Notes: generated from the sequence alone by a model not told the origin. A DNA stretch of 64,000 nt from Piezodorus guildinii (GCA_023052935.1 CM041292.1:86473169-86537168); one strand, 5' to 3'. Shown: positions 23,079 to 35,235, counted from the stretch's first letter. Translations and numbers: made by a program.

Positions 23079-23596
23079 GGGTGATTATCTATATGAATTG
23101 GAGGCAGGTTTCGTGTCTAAGGGTGAGTATAATATGCTGTGTGTATAAATATTTGTTAATTTTTAATTTCCATTTCTCACACAAGAGTTGTAAGTAAAAA
23201 AGATAGAATGTTCGCCCTTCACCATTAGATCATCAAAGCCTCCTGAAATCTCTCCATTCAAGCTACATAATATGCATTTATTGTGTATTCCGCATCCATC
23301 GTCTATAAATCAATACATCTCAACTATATGTTAATGTCAATTTATTTTTTATATTTTGCTTTTGAACAATTTATGTAAAGTTAAACCTATGATATTTGAT
23401 CTTCAAGAATTAAATAAAATTATTATCTTTTCATATTTTAATCAGAGTAAAAGACAAAAAAAATATAAGGTCATTATGTGATGATTACATAATGAACAAT
23501 ATAATTGAACTAAACAGTTAACTTTATGCTCATTTAAACAGCATGATAACTAAAGAATATAATATCAGTAGAAAATGTGTAGCTCGCCCCCTATTC
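23079..23596. other. AT-rich stretch, nothing recognised
   Basis: No signal. Confidence 0.5.
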
Positions 23597-24075
23597 TAGG
23601 TTCGCATTGGCCTAGAAGTTTTTTTTATCCGAATACTATAACCTATCTAGAATCTTCATCTAACATTTCACTACATCAGGAGAATGGGGTTAGTTAAAAT
23701 ATAAGGATATGATGAAAATGAAAAATTGTTTAATTCTTCTTTGGACTGAAGGGATTTTGGGACGATTAATGTAAAATAGATAAAACCAAATCGACCGATT
23801 ATCATACCTTCGCTGCTTTAGGTAGTTAGCGAAGTGAAATTATAAGGATCAATAGTCTGTTATCACTAGTTATACCAATTAATTTTAATACGGCATTATA
23901 AAAATCTTGTTTTGGAGGCAGGTTAACCCTCGATGACCAAATGTATTTGTTGGGTTTTAAAATTTAATGTGTGATACATATTTAAAAAAAAATATTTTCA
24001 CCGCTTATCATGTATGAAAACATGTTTTGACTAAACTTAGTTTGATGAAATCAAGCTGGTCTAATGTCTTTCCCG
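23597..24075 (+). repeat. Repeat C, copy 2
   Basis: Aligns with 15836-16310 throughout, with shared blocks TTTTGTTTTGGAGGCA and GACCAAATGTATT. The 49-bp hairpin-bearing core at 23798-23846 is identical to copy 1. No mariner follows this copy, so the two elements are separate. Confidence 0.8.
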
Positions 24076-25542
24076 TTAAAAATCGAATCTTATGGTTTCA
24101 AATCATTATAATTAATTCAAACCTTGCCAACCATTTGAATTGTCGGCAAATTCATGTAATAAATGTAATTATCATACCTTTATCCATAAGAACGAAGAAG
24201 AAGAAAAAAAAAAAAGAGATGTAGATTCTTCTTTTCTATAGGCCTGGTAAGCTTTCATCAGATTTGGGAAAATTCGCTAATTGTTAATTTATGTGTTAAA
24301 ACATATTTTTAGATTTGTTTTGATCAGTAACTTGTCGAAGCAGGAATACAAAAGGATGGTATTTAATAACACTCGTGTTAAACCCCAAAAAATCTTTTCC
24401 ACACTACTATTTTTTCAATTTTTGCTAAACAAAAACCATGCAGCTCTCCTACAGACCTAGATATGCTTTTTGACACGTTAATGAATAAATAAATTCTTTA
24501 TTATCCTGAGACAAGTCCCTTTAGAATAAAATTAACATAATATATAAAATGATCTGAGTTATAGAGAAACAATACCAAGGAGACTGGTGAATTAAGTGTG
24601 AAAAAAAATATTAGTATAAAATATAATGTTTTCAATTGTAAACATTAAAAAAATATATTTTTCCATGAACTATTCGAAATCCAGTAGTAGCTCTGAAGCT
24701 CCATTATTAATTTATTGCGCTAAGTTTTTATAGAAACTATAATTGAAAATATTTGAAGGTATTGGGAAAAAGTTGAGGTCCCAAAACACCTTCTTCACTT
24801 ACTAAGTTTCGATTTTTTTTAGAGGCTTCATAGGTACGAGCAACGTTATATGCTAGTAACGGTGTATTCCAGGGGAGTTTTTATCAGAGTGTCATCACAT
24901 TTTAAAATTTATTAATCAATCAGTACATCATAATGTATATTATTTTCAATGCACGAATATTAATTTAGTAATCAGACTTCATAAGGACGAAAAAACTCTG
25001 AAAAATAATTTAGAAAAAAAAACATCTGGACTATCGCTTTCTGACAGTTAAAATCAATTGATGTCAAAGTACTGATAACATCTCAACTGAAGAAAAATAT
25101 CAAAATGACTGTACTAACAGCCGGACTATGACAACGCCACGCGGTAATAAACACGATCTAGATACCCTCACCTCAGGTGAACAGGTGTGTAGTATCTTCT
25201 AGAGCAGCATTTTAAGATATATATTTTTTTATTTGTTTCCTAACCGCTCTCCAATTATTTTTTAATCGATACAGCAGTCATAAACGTTACTAACCGAATA
25301 TACAAGCAACGAGTCTTAACCAAAATTTCATGAGGATTAACTGGTTTCTGTTGTATATATTATACTAGCTTAAAACTGTAAAAAAGGAAGTATTAAAGGA
25401 TATCAGGAATCTTAGACTGAAGTATTACCATGAATAATCCTTGTAATAGGCTAATTTATTCTTTACCTACAAAGTAATAACACTTGTTTAGTCGTAATAT
25501 GAATTTATAATAATTACCAGAACAATTAATTCCAGAAAACAT
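24076..25542. other. AT-rich stretch with a small GC-balanced patch
   Basis: No gene. The patch 25110-25195 (CGCCACGCGGTAATAAACACG, CTCACCTCAGGTGAACAGGTG) is the only non-AT-rich part and carries two CAGGTG-like E-boxes. Confidence 0.45.
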
Positions 25543-25956
25543 TAATAAAATGAGAATAATAATAGGCTTAGCGAACCCGAAGGTTCGATGCCGATACCAC
25601 CAAATTCCGCCTACACAGACTCGTCCAATGCTCACCATTCAAGCCCAAGCACCCGAGATCAGCCTTAACGCAATCCTCCCATCTCCGCTTCGGCCTACCT
25701 TTCGGACGCCTACCAGTCGGATCAGCAAATACCAGCTTTCTCGGAATCCGCTCGTCATCGAGCCCAACAACTTTACTCGCCCATTTGAGTCTCAGCGATG
25801 CAATCAGCTCAATTATATTCACAGGATACAAGTTTCCGCAATTCCGCGTTATGCAACCTTCTAAACTCCCCAGTGGCCTCATCTCTCTTTGGACAAATAT
25901 TTTACGCAATACCTAATTTTCGAAAACCTTAAGCCGCTGTTCATAATAAAATGAGA
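25543..25956 (-). mobile_element. RTE-like LINE, 5'-truncated, with 13-bp target duplication
   Basis: Body 25556-25943. The minus strand 25568-25909 encodes 113 residues ending IPRKLVFADPTGRRPKGRPK, WEDCVKADLGCLGLNGEHWT and VVSASNLRVR, about 90 % like the copy at 8481-9050. TAATAAAATGAGA flanks it at 25543-25555 and 25944-25956, and a short (TAA)n lies at the 3' end. One indel near 25850 shifts the frame relative to the other copy. It is a dead-on-arrival insertion. Confidence 0.9.
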
Positions 25957-26491
25957 AACTAAACATTAAAAAGCACATGTATTATAATACCTAAGGTTTA
26001 GAACATAAACGATCTAATTATTCATATTATTAGATTAACACGTAAATTATGAAATGTGTGTAAGGTTGCCGAAGGATGCATGGATGTATGTTTTCAACTT
26101 CTTATATAACCCTTCAAACAAGGTTTGGGACGATGTCCTCATAGTCGTATCCAGAAGCTGGTGTTCAAGACTTGTATGGTATTTTTATCAGAGCAATAAC
26201 GTAATATATTCCCCACTAAATGTTTTCCACAGTACTTTATGGGAACTTTTTCTTATGGAATGGGCAATGGATACTAGGCAGAGCAGTACTACATAAAGTA
26301 GATGCGAACTCAGTTAACATTTTAGCTTTTTTTCTCTTTCGGTATTTAAAATTTTGTCGACCTCTACTGTTTCAAAAAGTTAAAAATTTGTAAATTAGTA
26401 GTAGGAAGATTCACCATTCAATGGCGTTCGGTCTTACCTAATTCGCAATGATGGCAGAATACACACTCATTTCTAATTCATCAAGCTGTTT
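25957..26491. other. No gene recognised
   Basis: An 80-codon open frame at 26054-26296 has no family features. Confidence 0.45.
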
Positions 26492-27052
26492 TTACTTTCA
26501 CTTACTTATTTGTGAAATATATAGTAATGAAAGTATTGCGATCGTGAAAATTTTCGAATTCCAGTTTTCAACGGAAATGCACGTTTTAGGATCCCCTGAG
26601 TCCAAAAGACCAAGTCCAGCAAAAAGGCCTGTGTGTGTCCGTGTGTGATAAGTCTACCGCATTAACGAAAAGTCGTATAAAAATGAAATTTCATATTTTT
26701 ATAGCGTCAATGCCTGAGATGTTACAGTAACTTTTCCTTCAAAATCGGCCAACCTGAAGAGCCACTTTATACCATGCATTTTGAATGTTTTTACGATTTT
26801 CTTAAAAATGACTAACGATTTTGAATAAACTCGCTATATCGATGTAAAATGTAATATGATTTAGATTTCATTCTGATTAAAATAGTCTGACAGGGCCGAT
26901 ATAATAATATTCTTCCCCTAAGGTGCCTTTAATTTTGTAGATTTCATAAAATTAGGCACATCATCTTGTACATCCATTGATAAAAAAGGGCTAAATATAT
27001 AACTTGGGTGAATTTGATAATCAACTGAAAGAGAAAAGAGCAATGGTTTCCA
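26492..27052 (+). mobile_element. Family A element, 3'-truncated
   Basis: Starts TTACTTTCACTTAC, has ATTGCGATCGTGAAAATTT and the ACGTTTTAGGATCCCCTGAG segment, and ends around AGAGCAATGGTTTCCA, where a SINE-B has inserted. The last third of the family is missing. Confidence 0.8.
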
Positions 27053-27355
27053 TTTTTTTTTTTAGTGGCGCGACAGGCCGTGCAGGCCCTGAGCCTCGCG
27101 GTGTGATCTGGGAGATTTCACTCGCGTTTCACGATGAAATTCGTAGTGTAGGGTCATCACTCCCTACGCCTAATTTTGTAAGTTGCCACCCATTTGGATG
27201 ACGGGTCTCACATGCCCGGGGGAGAGGCTGTGAGTGAATCCCATTTAATTACATCTTTATAAAAGTCCCGCTGGGACTGGGATTCGAACTCGCAACCTGT
27301 AGCATGAGAGACTAGCGCGCTAGCCACTCAGCCACGGGCTCCCCAATGGTTTACA
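27041..27355 (-). mobile_element. SINE-B, full-length reference copy, with target duplication
   Basis: On the minus strand the head is GGGAGCCCGTGGCTGAGTGG with a perfect box A (TGGCTGAGTGG, 27325-27335) and box B AGTTCGAATCC (27278-27288), then a 200-bp body and a short A tail (T-run at 27053-27063). CAATGGTTTCCA / CAATGGTTTACA flank it (27041-27052, 27344-27355). The head resembles class II (Leu/Ser-type) tRNAs. Confidence 0.9.
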
Positions 27356-27889
27356 ATTAGTATGGATATATACGTTCATGTACCAGATGGTACTGACCTG
27401 AAGGTCGATGATTCCATGATAAATTCAAAGTTGTTAGGAATATCTACTATACTTAAACAGGACTGAGAAGGTTAGTCATGTGTGGTCAAGAATAACCAAG
27501 GAGTATTGATCTTAAACGCTAAAATACCTCGAAAAAATGCAAAAGTTCATTAACGTAGAGAAGTCAATGGTGTTAACATGTGTTGTGCACTCTTCTACTC
27601 TTTGACGCTTTATCTTTTATCGACGTTGCACTTTATAGTCACATATAAATATATTACTTAATCCGATAATACCAAATGTATTTTTTTAATCTTATTTTAT
27701 ACAGAAATACTGAGCTAAGAGTCTGTATTAGTTTATAAAAACGTTATTAACTCTTTTTAAGGTTGTTTTCGTCTTGGTTCCAGGTCATGGCATTCTCAGA
27801 TTTGACTATCTTTACTTCTCTATCTCTAGTTTAACTTTTGTCAAACTAGCTATGACTAGTGTTTTGAGGTATTGTTATTTTAATGTACA
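27356..27889. other. No gene or repeat recognised
   Basis: Unique-looking AT-rich DNA. Confidence 0.5.
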
Positions 27890-28200
27890 TAGCTGAACGA
27901 TAAAATTCACTTTACGCTGAGACGAACACTAATGCCTCCGGCGCAGCGCTGTGTTCCTTACCAGCTGCTGTCGCAAGAGTACCGCAATTAGTGCTATCTA
28001 TATCAGAAAAATATGTCTGCAGGAAGTTGAGGTTCAGAAACTTTCAAAAGCAGAAGGCTTTCTTGTGTTTCATGCTTAGTTGTTAAGATACGCACAGGAA
28101 GCGTGTTGTAAAACAATAAACTCCCTAGCGGTTTCACCGCCTTCCTTTTGTCACTATTAATTATTCCGGGAGGGATTTAACTGTCTCGTTCATCCTGTTT
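27890..28200. promoter_or_regulatory. Weak candidate regulatory island
   Basis: Balanced composition with CCGGCGCAGCGCTGTG, CCAGCTGCTG (E-box) and CTATTAATTATTCCGGGAGGG. Non-coding and non-repetitive. Confidence 0.3.
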
Positions 28201-28503
28201 CTAGACCAAAGAAGAAGGTTCATCGTAGCATATTGAAATATAATCCTTCAGAACCTATTCAAATTTTACTGTCTACAATATTTTCCTTTTCATACTGGAT
28301 TATGAATTCGTATAAGATAATTATATATTTCTTGCTTTTCGCAACCTTAGGATTATTTACTGTAAAACCCTATGATTAAACTTAAGATAGGTATAGTGGA
28401 AGTATTTAGAAAATAATCTTTTATTATATTCCCTTTGGATATTTCGGTTTTATCATTTTTCTTTCATCGTGGATTTCTTCTAGTTTCCAGGTTAATATGT
28501 CTA

Positions 28504-28697
28504 TTTTTTTTTATGAGCTGGCGCAACAGGCAATATAGGCCCTTGATCGAATAGTGTAATTTTCTATACAAGAAAAATATACTCTTAGTAGATGATAATT
28601 TCTAGGTTGTTTTCTGAGTGGCTACTAGTGAATCCCCATTTCATTATATGCTCGAAAAAGTCCTCCTGCGAGGAGTTACCAAACTTTGGTGTGGTAG
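28504..28697 (-). mobile_element. SINE-B, 5'-truncated
   Basis: T-run, then GAGCTGGCGCAACAGGCAATA (matching GGCGCGACAGGCCGTG of the reference) through GAATCCCCATTTCATTATAT. The tRNA head is lost. AGTTACCAAACTTTGG at its right side matches the copy at 13.3 kb, marking a subfamily. Confidence 0.7.
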
Positions 28698-29022
28698 TAC
28701 TTACGGCATATACATACTCATTGTTTTTCTTTTGTCAGTATTTATTCAGTCCAAGACGTCTTAGTTGGATATGAAGCAGAATCAAATGAATCTACTTAAT
28801 AATATATATAGTATTAGTAATACAACTTTTGTCAGTCAACTTTCATTATGAGGTTTTCTCCGCAAGATAAGCTATCTGCGATTTTGTTTTCTGGCAATAC
28901 TTTTCTATATTTCTTGTTTGTTTTTGTAAACATCATTAGTTTAGTAGCGCACTAGGATGTAACTAGAATACTACCTTGATTCGAAATCCCCTACAATTGA
29001 CTAATATGCAACAGCATAGAGT

Positions 29023-29375
29023 GTCTGTCGTAGGGGTGCGCATAATCGAATGATTTCATAATCGAATGATGGAATGATTAATATGCATTCTGAGAGACAA
29101 TATGGCACGATTCCCCTCTTTATGATGGCTGATCCTAGGTGCGAATATGGATATAATTTATGCGTTGAGGAGAAAAAAAAAAAAAAATAAATAAAAAAAA
29201 AGGTCGTTCGATTGCCTGAGCCCCTTATCATCTCTCGATTATCGTTAAAAAATTCAGTTCGAATGATCATTCGTTTCTTCAACCCGATTAATCCGATAAT
29301 CGATTAATTCGGATGATTCAAATAATCGAATGATCCGATAATCGTCATTCGATTTTGCCCACCCCTAGTCTGTAG
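29023..29375. mobile_element. hAT-like MITE, 337 bp, with 8-bp target duplication
   Basis: Element 29031-29367. Ends TAGGGGTGCGCATAATCGAA and its inverse at the right (TTTTGCCCACCCCTA). It is flanked by GTCTGTCG / GTCTGTAG (7 of 8). The TAGGGGTGGGCA-type terminus and 8-bp duplication are the hallmarks of hAT. The interior holds many ATAATCGAATGAT-like short inverted motifs. No transposase, so it moved in trans. Confidence 0.85.
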
Positions 29376-29739
29376 GGCTTCGAATTTTTGAGTAAAAAAA
29401 GTTTCCGATTGTACAAGTACCTATGTACTTATTTATTTTTTCTCATAAATATTGCCAACCTTACCAACCTGTTGATCATACACCACAAATAATTGCCTTC
29501 ACTATTTTTTTATTATTATTCATATCTTATAAGTTGACATCATTGTGTAATTAACTAATTACGAAATTCAGCCTTAGAAATATATTCATGGTGATATAAA
29601 TGCACTATTTTTTTTAATTTTAAAAAATATCATACTTAATAAACTTGTTTTGTGATAATTCCTGAAAATTGGCTCTTATTACATTTTTTGTTGTGTCAGA
29701 AGTCAATATTTAGTCATTCCGTTCCAGTTTCTTTAAAAG

Positions 29740-30085
29740 ATCTTACTCATCCGGTGTCTTTTGAGATGGATCCGTTTTTTGCCTTGGATAGATACGCTGT
29801 CAAACGGCGGGAGACAGCAACCATTACCCTAACATTGCCCGCCGATGGCGGAATGTGTGGGAGTGTAAGTGGGCGATCCCAATTACCCCCCTCTTCCCAA
29901 TTTGTTAGTTAGCTCCTCTCTCCACTAATGGGAAAGCGCCCAATTAACCAGTAGCGGTCCTCCTCGCCGCCATTATCGGTCCCGGGTAATTAATAGCTGA
30001 CCGGAAACCATGGGACAGGTGACAGTATGCAGGTGCGTCTCACTGCCCTCCCCTTCTTATCTCCTTCGGATAGCTACATAATTTT
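29740..30085. promoter_or_regulatory. Candidate cis-regulatory island
   Basis: The clearest GC-balanced block: CCCAATTACCCCC, GCGCCCAATTAACCAGTAGCGG, GGTAATTAATAGCTGACC, then GGGACAGGTGACAG and GCAGGTGCGT. Several AATTA cores and two CAGGTG E-boxes in 180 bp. The 86-residue open frame across its left part ends inside the block and resembles no protein. Confidence 0.45.
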
Positions 30086-30399
30086 GAGCGTTGTAAGAAA
30101 CTGAACATAATATCCATCAATATCTCTTATCGGCGATTCGGGTGAGAGCTTGACTGTAAAAGTTTGTCTTTATGAATCTTATTAATTCAAAAACATGTCG
30201 TTATACTTCAGTGTAATGTAGTGTAGATCGTAGCATTAATCCTCATTGTTTCATTATAAAAAAAATGTTGGATAAGTAGGATTTAATTTATGACTAGTTC
30301 AAAGGGGTTCTTAATCCTCTTATCTTCTATTTTTAAGTTCTGTATATATACTGCACCCCCCAAAAAAGGCGCATTTTGAAAAATTGTATTTTTTTTTTT

Positions 30400-30795
30400 A
30401 ATTTTAGAAAGTCTTTGCAATCCAAAATCCTACGAAAAATCCTCAACCCTCCTTACTTTGTTACTAATAAACTCGTCCATAGAGACCTAAATATCCCACT
30501 GTTGCAGACTTGGCCCGCAATAGATACACCTCCTTTAATTCCAAACTACCTGCCCACTCAAACCCGCTTGTCCGTAACCTCTCATCTACATCTATTCCCG
30601 GTAATCCTCCGAGACGCCTGAAAAGACGGTGGCCTCGAGACCTGCTCATAAAATAAACTTTGAATACTACGACTGGGTAAACTCTTTACATGTCTATTCA
30701 TGCCTGTTATTTTAATTATTGCTACAGCCATTTTAGTTATTGTATTTTTATATAGTTGTAAAAAACAATAAAATATATTATAAAAAAAAAAAAAA
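30400..30795 (+). pseudogene. Jockey LINE: ORF2 C-terminus, 3' UTR and poly-A
   Basis: 5'-truncated insertion. Frame one reads SLQSKILRKILNPPYFVTNK, LVHRDLNIPLLQTWPAIDT. After one frameshift near 30530 it continues SFNSKLPAHSNPLVRNLSST and GNPPRRLKRRWPRDLLIK to a stop at 30654-30656. The 3' UTR holds AATAAAATATATT before a terminal A-run (30782-30795). Youngest-looking Jockey copy in the window, with a single frameshift. Confidence 0.85.
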
Positions 30796-31019
30796 TTACA
30801 AAGCTGCTTTTTTTTAAATTTCTATTAACATCTATTAAGGAAAAGTTTGTGGAATATAAACCTCTGTTTACTTAATGTAAACAAATCATGAACTAAAGTA
30901 ATAATCACTTAACAAATAACAGTTCTTATTGCGATTTCGTGGAAACAATATTAAAATAAGGTTCAAATTTGTTTTAAAAACTTGTTAATTACAATTATCA
31001 TTATTCCTTGAAATAGTAA

Positions 31020-31884
31020 TAACCGCCGAACAAGTGGCAGGTGCTGTTGCTCTAGTCGGAAATGGCCATAGTCAAAGAAGCTAGTCTAAGAAATAGCTGC
31101 TCGGGCATTAGGATTACCTGAAACCACCGTGCGTAGAGCGAGCCAACGTTTCTGTGACACTGGACCGACACACGCAGGCAAGGTTCGGGTCGCCCAAGAA
31201 CGAACCTCACAACCACGAGATGATCGGTTTATTTCAATAGATACTCTTCAAAATCGCTTTTCTACTGTTTCTGAGACTGCTTAAATGCTCCGGGTGGTTC
31301 GTGATATTTTAATTAGTGCCTAAACTGTCAGAAGATGACTTGCTGAAATGAGCTTACATCCCAGGAGGGTAGCCACAGGTCCACAGCCCACTGTAAATCA
31401 TCGAAGAGCCCGTTTAGAGTTTACTCGAAAGTACTTTTTCCCTGCAATTTTCCCGATGTGTCACGTTTTTCACCTTGCTCTCCAGATGGACGTGCCAGAG
31501 TTTACCGAAGGTCAGGTGAGCGTTATTCTGAATGTAACATTGCTGGGAGAGTGCGATTTGGAGGTGGTTGAGTGATGGTGTGGGAAGGAATATCTCTGGA
31601 AGCGAAAATTGATCTCCAGGTCTTCAACAGACCTTCCCTAAATGCAGATTTGTACATAACTGAGATCCTTGTACAATATATTAAACCTTTTGCTCCATTT
31701 ATTGGGGAACATTTTATTTGTATGCGTGACAAAGCTCTACCACACACTGCAAACTGTGTTCAGCAATATCTTAATGATACACGAATTAAGACTTTAAAAT
31801 GGCCAGCTTGTAGCCATTGTAAGCCGACTTAAATCAGCATTTCTGGGATGAAATTTGCAGACGTGTGAGAAGAAGAATTGATCC
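31020..31884 (+). pseudogene. Tc1-like transposase, N-terminal and central part
   Basis: Broken remains of a Tc1/mariner-superfamily transposase. In order: TAEQVAGAVALVGNGHSQ (first helix-turn-helix), RWTGPTHAGKV-like linker, LSEDDLLK, then the frame 31348-31575 with MSLHPRRVATGPQPTVNHRR and ARLEFTRKYFFP. The segment with the first catalytic Asp (TDES) is deleted near 31465. The frame 31572-31832 has MVWEGISLEAKIDLQVFNRP and FICMRDKALPHTANCVQQYL, where the second Asp survives. The DLNPIEHLWDE site is reduced to DLNQHFWDE, losing the final Glu. Non-functional. SINE-A separates the C-terminus. Confidence 0.85.
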
Positions 31885-32146
31885 CTGGGATCACTTGTAG
31901 CTGGGTGGTTAGTATATCTGTCTCCTATGCCAAAGGTCACGGGTTCAAACCCGCAGGTGGTCCTAGGATTTTTTAATGGGAGTAAAAAATCCTTAGTTAT
32001 GCCGTCCTTCGGAGGGGACATTAAAAGGCGGTCCTGTGCGAAAACCTAGATAGGCAAAATATAGGACCCCCACTGTAGCATCGTCCGATTAGCTATAGTA
32101 GCATAAAGTGACGCTAAATAAATATACAAATAAACAGAATTAATCC
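31874..32146 (+). mobile_element. SINE-A inserted in the Tc1 gene, with target duplication
   Basis: Body 31885-32135 with box A TAGCTGGGTGG (31899-31909) and box B GGTTCAAACCC (31943-31953). AGAATTGATCC (31874-31884) and AGAATTAATCC (32136-32146) are the duplicated target. About 50 nt around the TCAGGTACTCG segment are missing compared with the copy at 11.2 kb. Confidence 0.9.
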
Positions 32147-32297
32147 TCCTGAAAACTTGGAGGAGCTAAGAACTTCTTTAGTGGAAACATAGGAGGAAAT
32201 TCCGCAAGATGTTCAAGCAAACCTTACTAGAAGTATGCCTACAAGGCTCCAGGCTGTAATTCAAGCAAGAGGGCCTTTATTTCAGCCTACATTTTAG
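32136..32297 (+). pseudogene. Tc1-like transposase, C-terminal part
   Basis: Continues the same protein after the SINE: NPPENLEELRTSLVET, one in-frame TAG where Trp is usual, EEIPQDVQANLTRSMPTRLQ, AVIQARGPLFQPTF and a stop at 32295-32297. Confidence 0.8.
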
Positions 32298-32732
32298 GCT
32301 TTCGACAGGGCGAATGTTGAAGATTTCACAGTGAAGATCTCTTTATATTAATTCTACGTTTATATGGTCCTATCACCACTGTCAACATATCTCAATGTTT
32401 AAATGAAAAAAAAAACAAGGGCCTGAGCTGTTCAACACCTTTTGCCATTTCGTGGCTATGATGGCTACTCTTAATGATCCTCTAATACTTAAAGACGGCA
32501 ATCTAACGCGCATTTTTGGTATTTAATCTAGTTTGTGTGTTTTTCGTAACTATATCCCATCCAACATCATCTTCAGTTATTTTCTCGTCAGCTTTTTGTT
32601 TTATTTGTTTCAGATTAACTAAGAAGGCACATATTAGAGTTTTACCCTCTCTAAAGAATATTATTATTTTGTAACAATCTCGAAATTTAACCATTGTTTA
32701 TTTTCTCGATAGTTGGAAGATAAAGGGAATAT

Positions 32733-32782
<50 letters not shown>

Positions 32783-34639
32783 ATTATATTATATATTTCT
32801 CCTTTTTGTCCGGTATTTATTACCGATTTAAGCAATGTGAACCGCGTTTAAGAGCTGTTTCATAGTGAATTGATGAAACAGCTTTACAAATCTATTTAAT
32901 TTGTAGATTTATTTTTAAGTCCATGAATTTTTAAACGTTCCTAATTACTTATCGATTCATGTGATTGCTTTATCTCCTCCAAACTGACTTCAATGTGAAA
33001 TAAATTTGATAATAATATATAGTTTGTTTTTACTCCATTTGTTCCGTGTATCAACTCGGGGTATCGCCGGCGGGTATTAGTCACACGGAATTGTGGTTTT
33101 TGGGAAAACTGTACTTCCCATGCTTTTCGATAGTTTTCTGTTGGTCAAATGATTATTTTAAAACTATCCTATTCTAATCTGATATATTAAATGGCTTAAA
33201 ACACTAAATGTAATTATTAGTTCTTCTTTTATACTTTCTATAACAATTTATTAAGTCTTCTTACTTTCAAACATTTCTAAATCCATGCGTCTTAAATTTT
33301 GTCTTATTATTATTTCTCCAAGTAATGAGATATATTTTTAATTGGTTAAAGCAATGCTTAATTTAAGTGGAAACTTTTCCTCATCATATCTTGTAAAGGT
33401 AGCCTATAGAAGGGCACCCAAGAGTTTGTACTAACCATGAGCTTAATGTGTAGTATGGGAGTTCATAATGTGATTATAATCTAATTGTATGTTTATGCTC
33501 TATTTTGTTGGCGTCTATGTTTCTATTCCTTTAACAAGACAAATCCGATGAGCCTTCGCTGTTTACTTGTGGCCCTCTCTCACCTTTCCTTAAGACTTAA
33601 TTAAATTTTCAGCTAATTGAACCAAAATAGTTACATTTAATAATTGTTTATGTTAAATATTGTCGTGTTGATAGTATAAGTAATAACTAAGATAATAGAC
33701 TTAAGACTATAGGAAATCAGAAGGAATGTCAATTTCCCAAAAAACACTATTTTTTTCGGAAGAAGATGGGCTTAGAATGAAGAGGGTTGGAGCGTAGAAT
33801 CAAGAGAGGCGGCTAGAGTCGAGAGGAGTGACTAGTTACAGTATAGTCGAGTCTAGGAATATCATGGGCAAGAGGCACATCAAGTTGTTAGAGAAGAGCC
33901 TGATGTTGTCGATGGAGCCGAGAAGTGAGGCCTAAGAAGAATCGCCGCCGATATGGACTAGCCCCAGCTGAGAGTCCTAATGCCCACTTCTGGTCCCTTC
34001 TGTGTAAAATTGTGTAGCAACATTAATACCTTAGTTATCAGTCCCAAAGTATTCTTAATCATATGTTTATGCATTATGTAAATATAGTCTGTAATTAAAA
34101 CCTGTTGGTTATTAAACTTTTCGTTCATACAACCTAATACCGTAGTGAAACTGGCCCACACGACACCTTTGGAAAACTACTCCAAACATTTGTACAGTAC
34201 AATAAATTTACAAGACAGAAAGTATCCCCTATCGACTCTCCTAAGAGGGTGATAGAAATCTATAACAATATATACAAACACAGTATGTTTTTCGCAGTCC
34301 GCCAAAAACATAGCAAGATACTTTCTCTTTAACGTTGCTAGTATTAAAATAAGTTTTCCTTCATAACTATCATATCATAACTAATAATAATAATTATAAA
34401 TACCATAACTAAAGAACTTCTCAGATAAAACATGTCGAGCTTTTTCTGAAACAAACATAATGTATTAAAAATTATAGTATTAGTGATCTGTATATGTATA
34501 TAATTAAATGATTATGCTGGAAACATAACCAAAGGATTCCAAGAGTACCTGAGATCGTACGTATCCATTGCGGAATACATGACACGATCCGGTTATGGTT
34601 TCATTATAGTATACTATTAATCTAGATGAGATCATGAAG
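32298..34639. other. Long stretch without recognisable gene
   Basis: Contains a (CA)n(TA)n tract at 32732-32785. A purine-rich segment at 33760-33960 has recurring GTCGAG/AGAG words and is the only change in texture. It could be an LTR or satellite relic, but no ends were found. Tc1 right terminal repeat not delimited. Confidence 0.45.
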
Positions 34640-35235
34640 AAACAATTTGTTTGCATTCAAAATGCGCGCCTTTCGGTGGGATAGCGACCGCTCCTCCGAT
34701 ATTAAAGGTTAGATTCAGCCCATCGGCATCACTAATTTCACCGGGCTGTTTTGCAATTTAGATGGGACGGTAACGGTTGTAGACACCCCCGAAGCGGACG
34801 GTAGCCGAGGGAGTGAATGGATATTAATTCGGGACGCTGATGAGAGGCTATTGAGTAGACACCGGAGTGGTGTTAGTGGCCGGCTAGATGCTATCTCTCC
34901 CCCGGGGCCAAATCTTAATAGAGCTCCTCCTCCCAGGAGCCAGATCCACGATAGCAGCCGGTAGCCATTTTTACACCTACACGTCCCCGGCTATGATTTA
35001 AAGTAGGGGGGCCCGGGGAGATAACGTCACGGAACACTTTTTATATCTCCTCTAGCCCGGGCTGAATATGAAACAGTGAGCCACGCCTTAGCCACAAGAT
35101 ATTACACTAAATCATCTCCTCCCGGGGCTGTCTTCTCTTGGGCCAGCCCATTTTTACCCCAAACACAAAAAATATCTGCTTCACGGGGTCTTGATCGAGG
35201 AGGCTATTATGCCTTCCGAGCGCAATGTTATGGAA
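34640..35235. promoter_or_regulatory. Candidate cis-regulatory island, largest in the window
   Basis: Nearly 600 bp of balanced or GC-rich unique DNA. Palindrome AGCCCGGGCT at 35054-35063. GC blocks CTCCCCCGGGGCC and GGGGGGCCCGGGGAG. GGATATTAATTCGGGACG, and ATAACGTCACGG with a CRE-like core. Open frames here are short and unlike protein. Confidence 0.45.

Noticed and set aside
26054..26296. 80-codon frame
   Set aside because: No recognisable domain, no neighbouring coding signal, and begins in AT-rich DNA.
33550..34400. Possible LTR around the purine-rich GTCGAG segment
   Set aside because: No TG...CA ends, duplicate or target duplication found.
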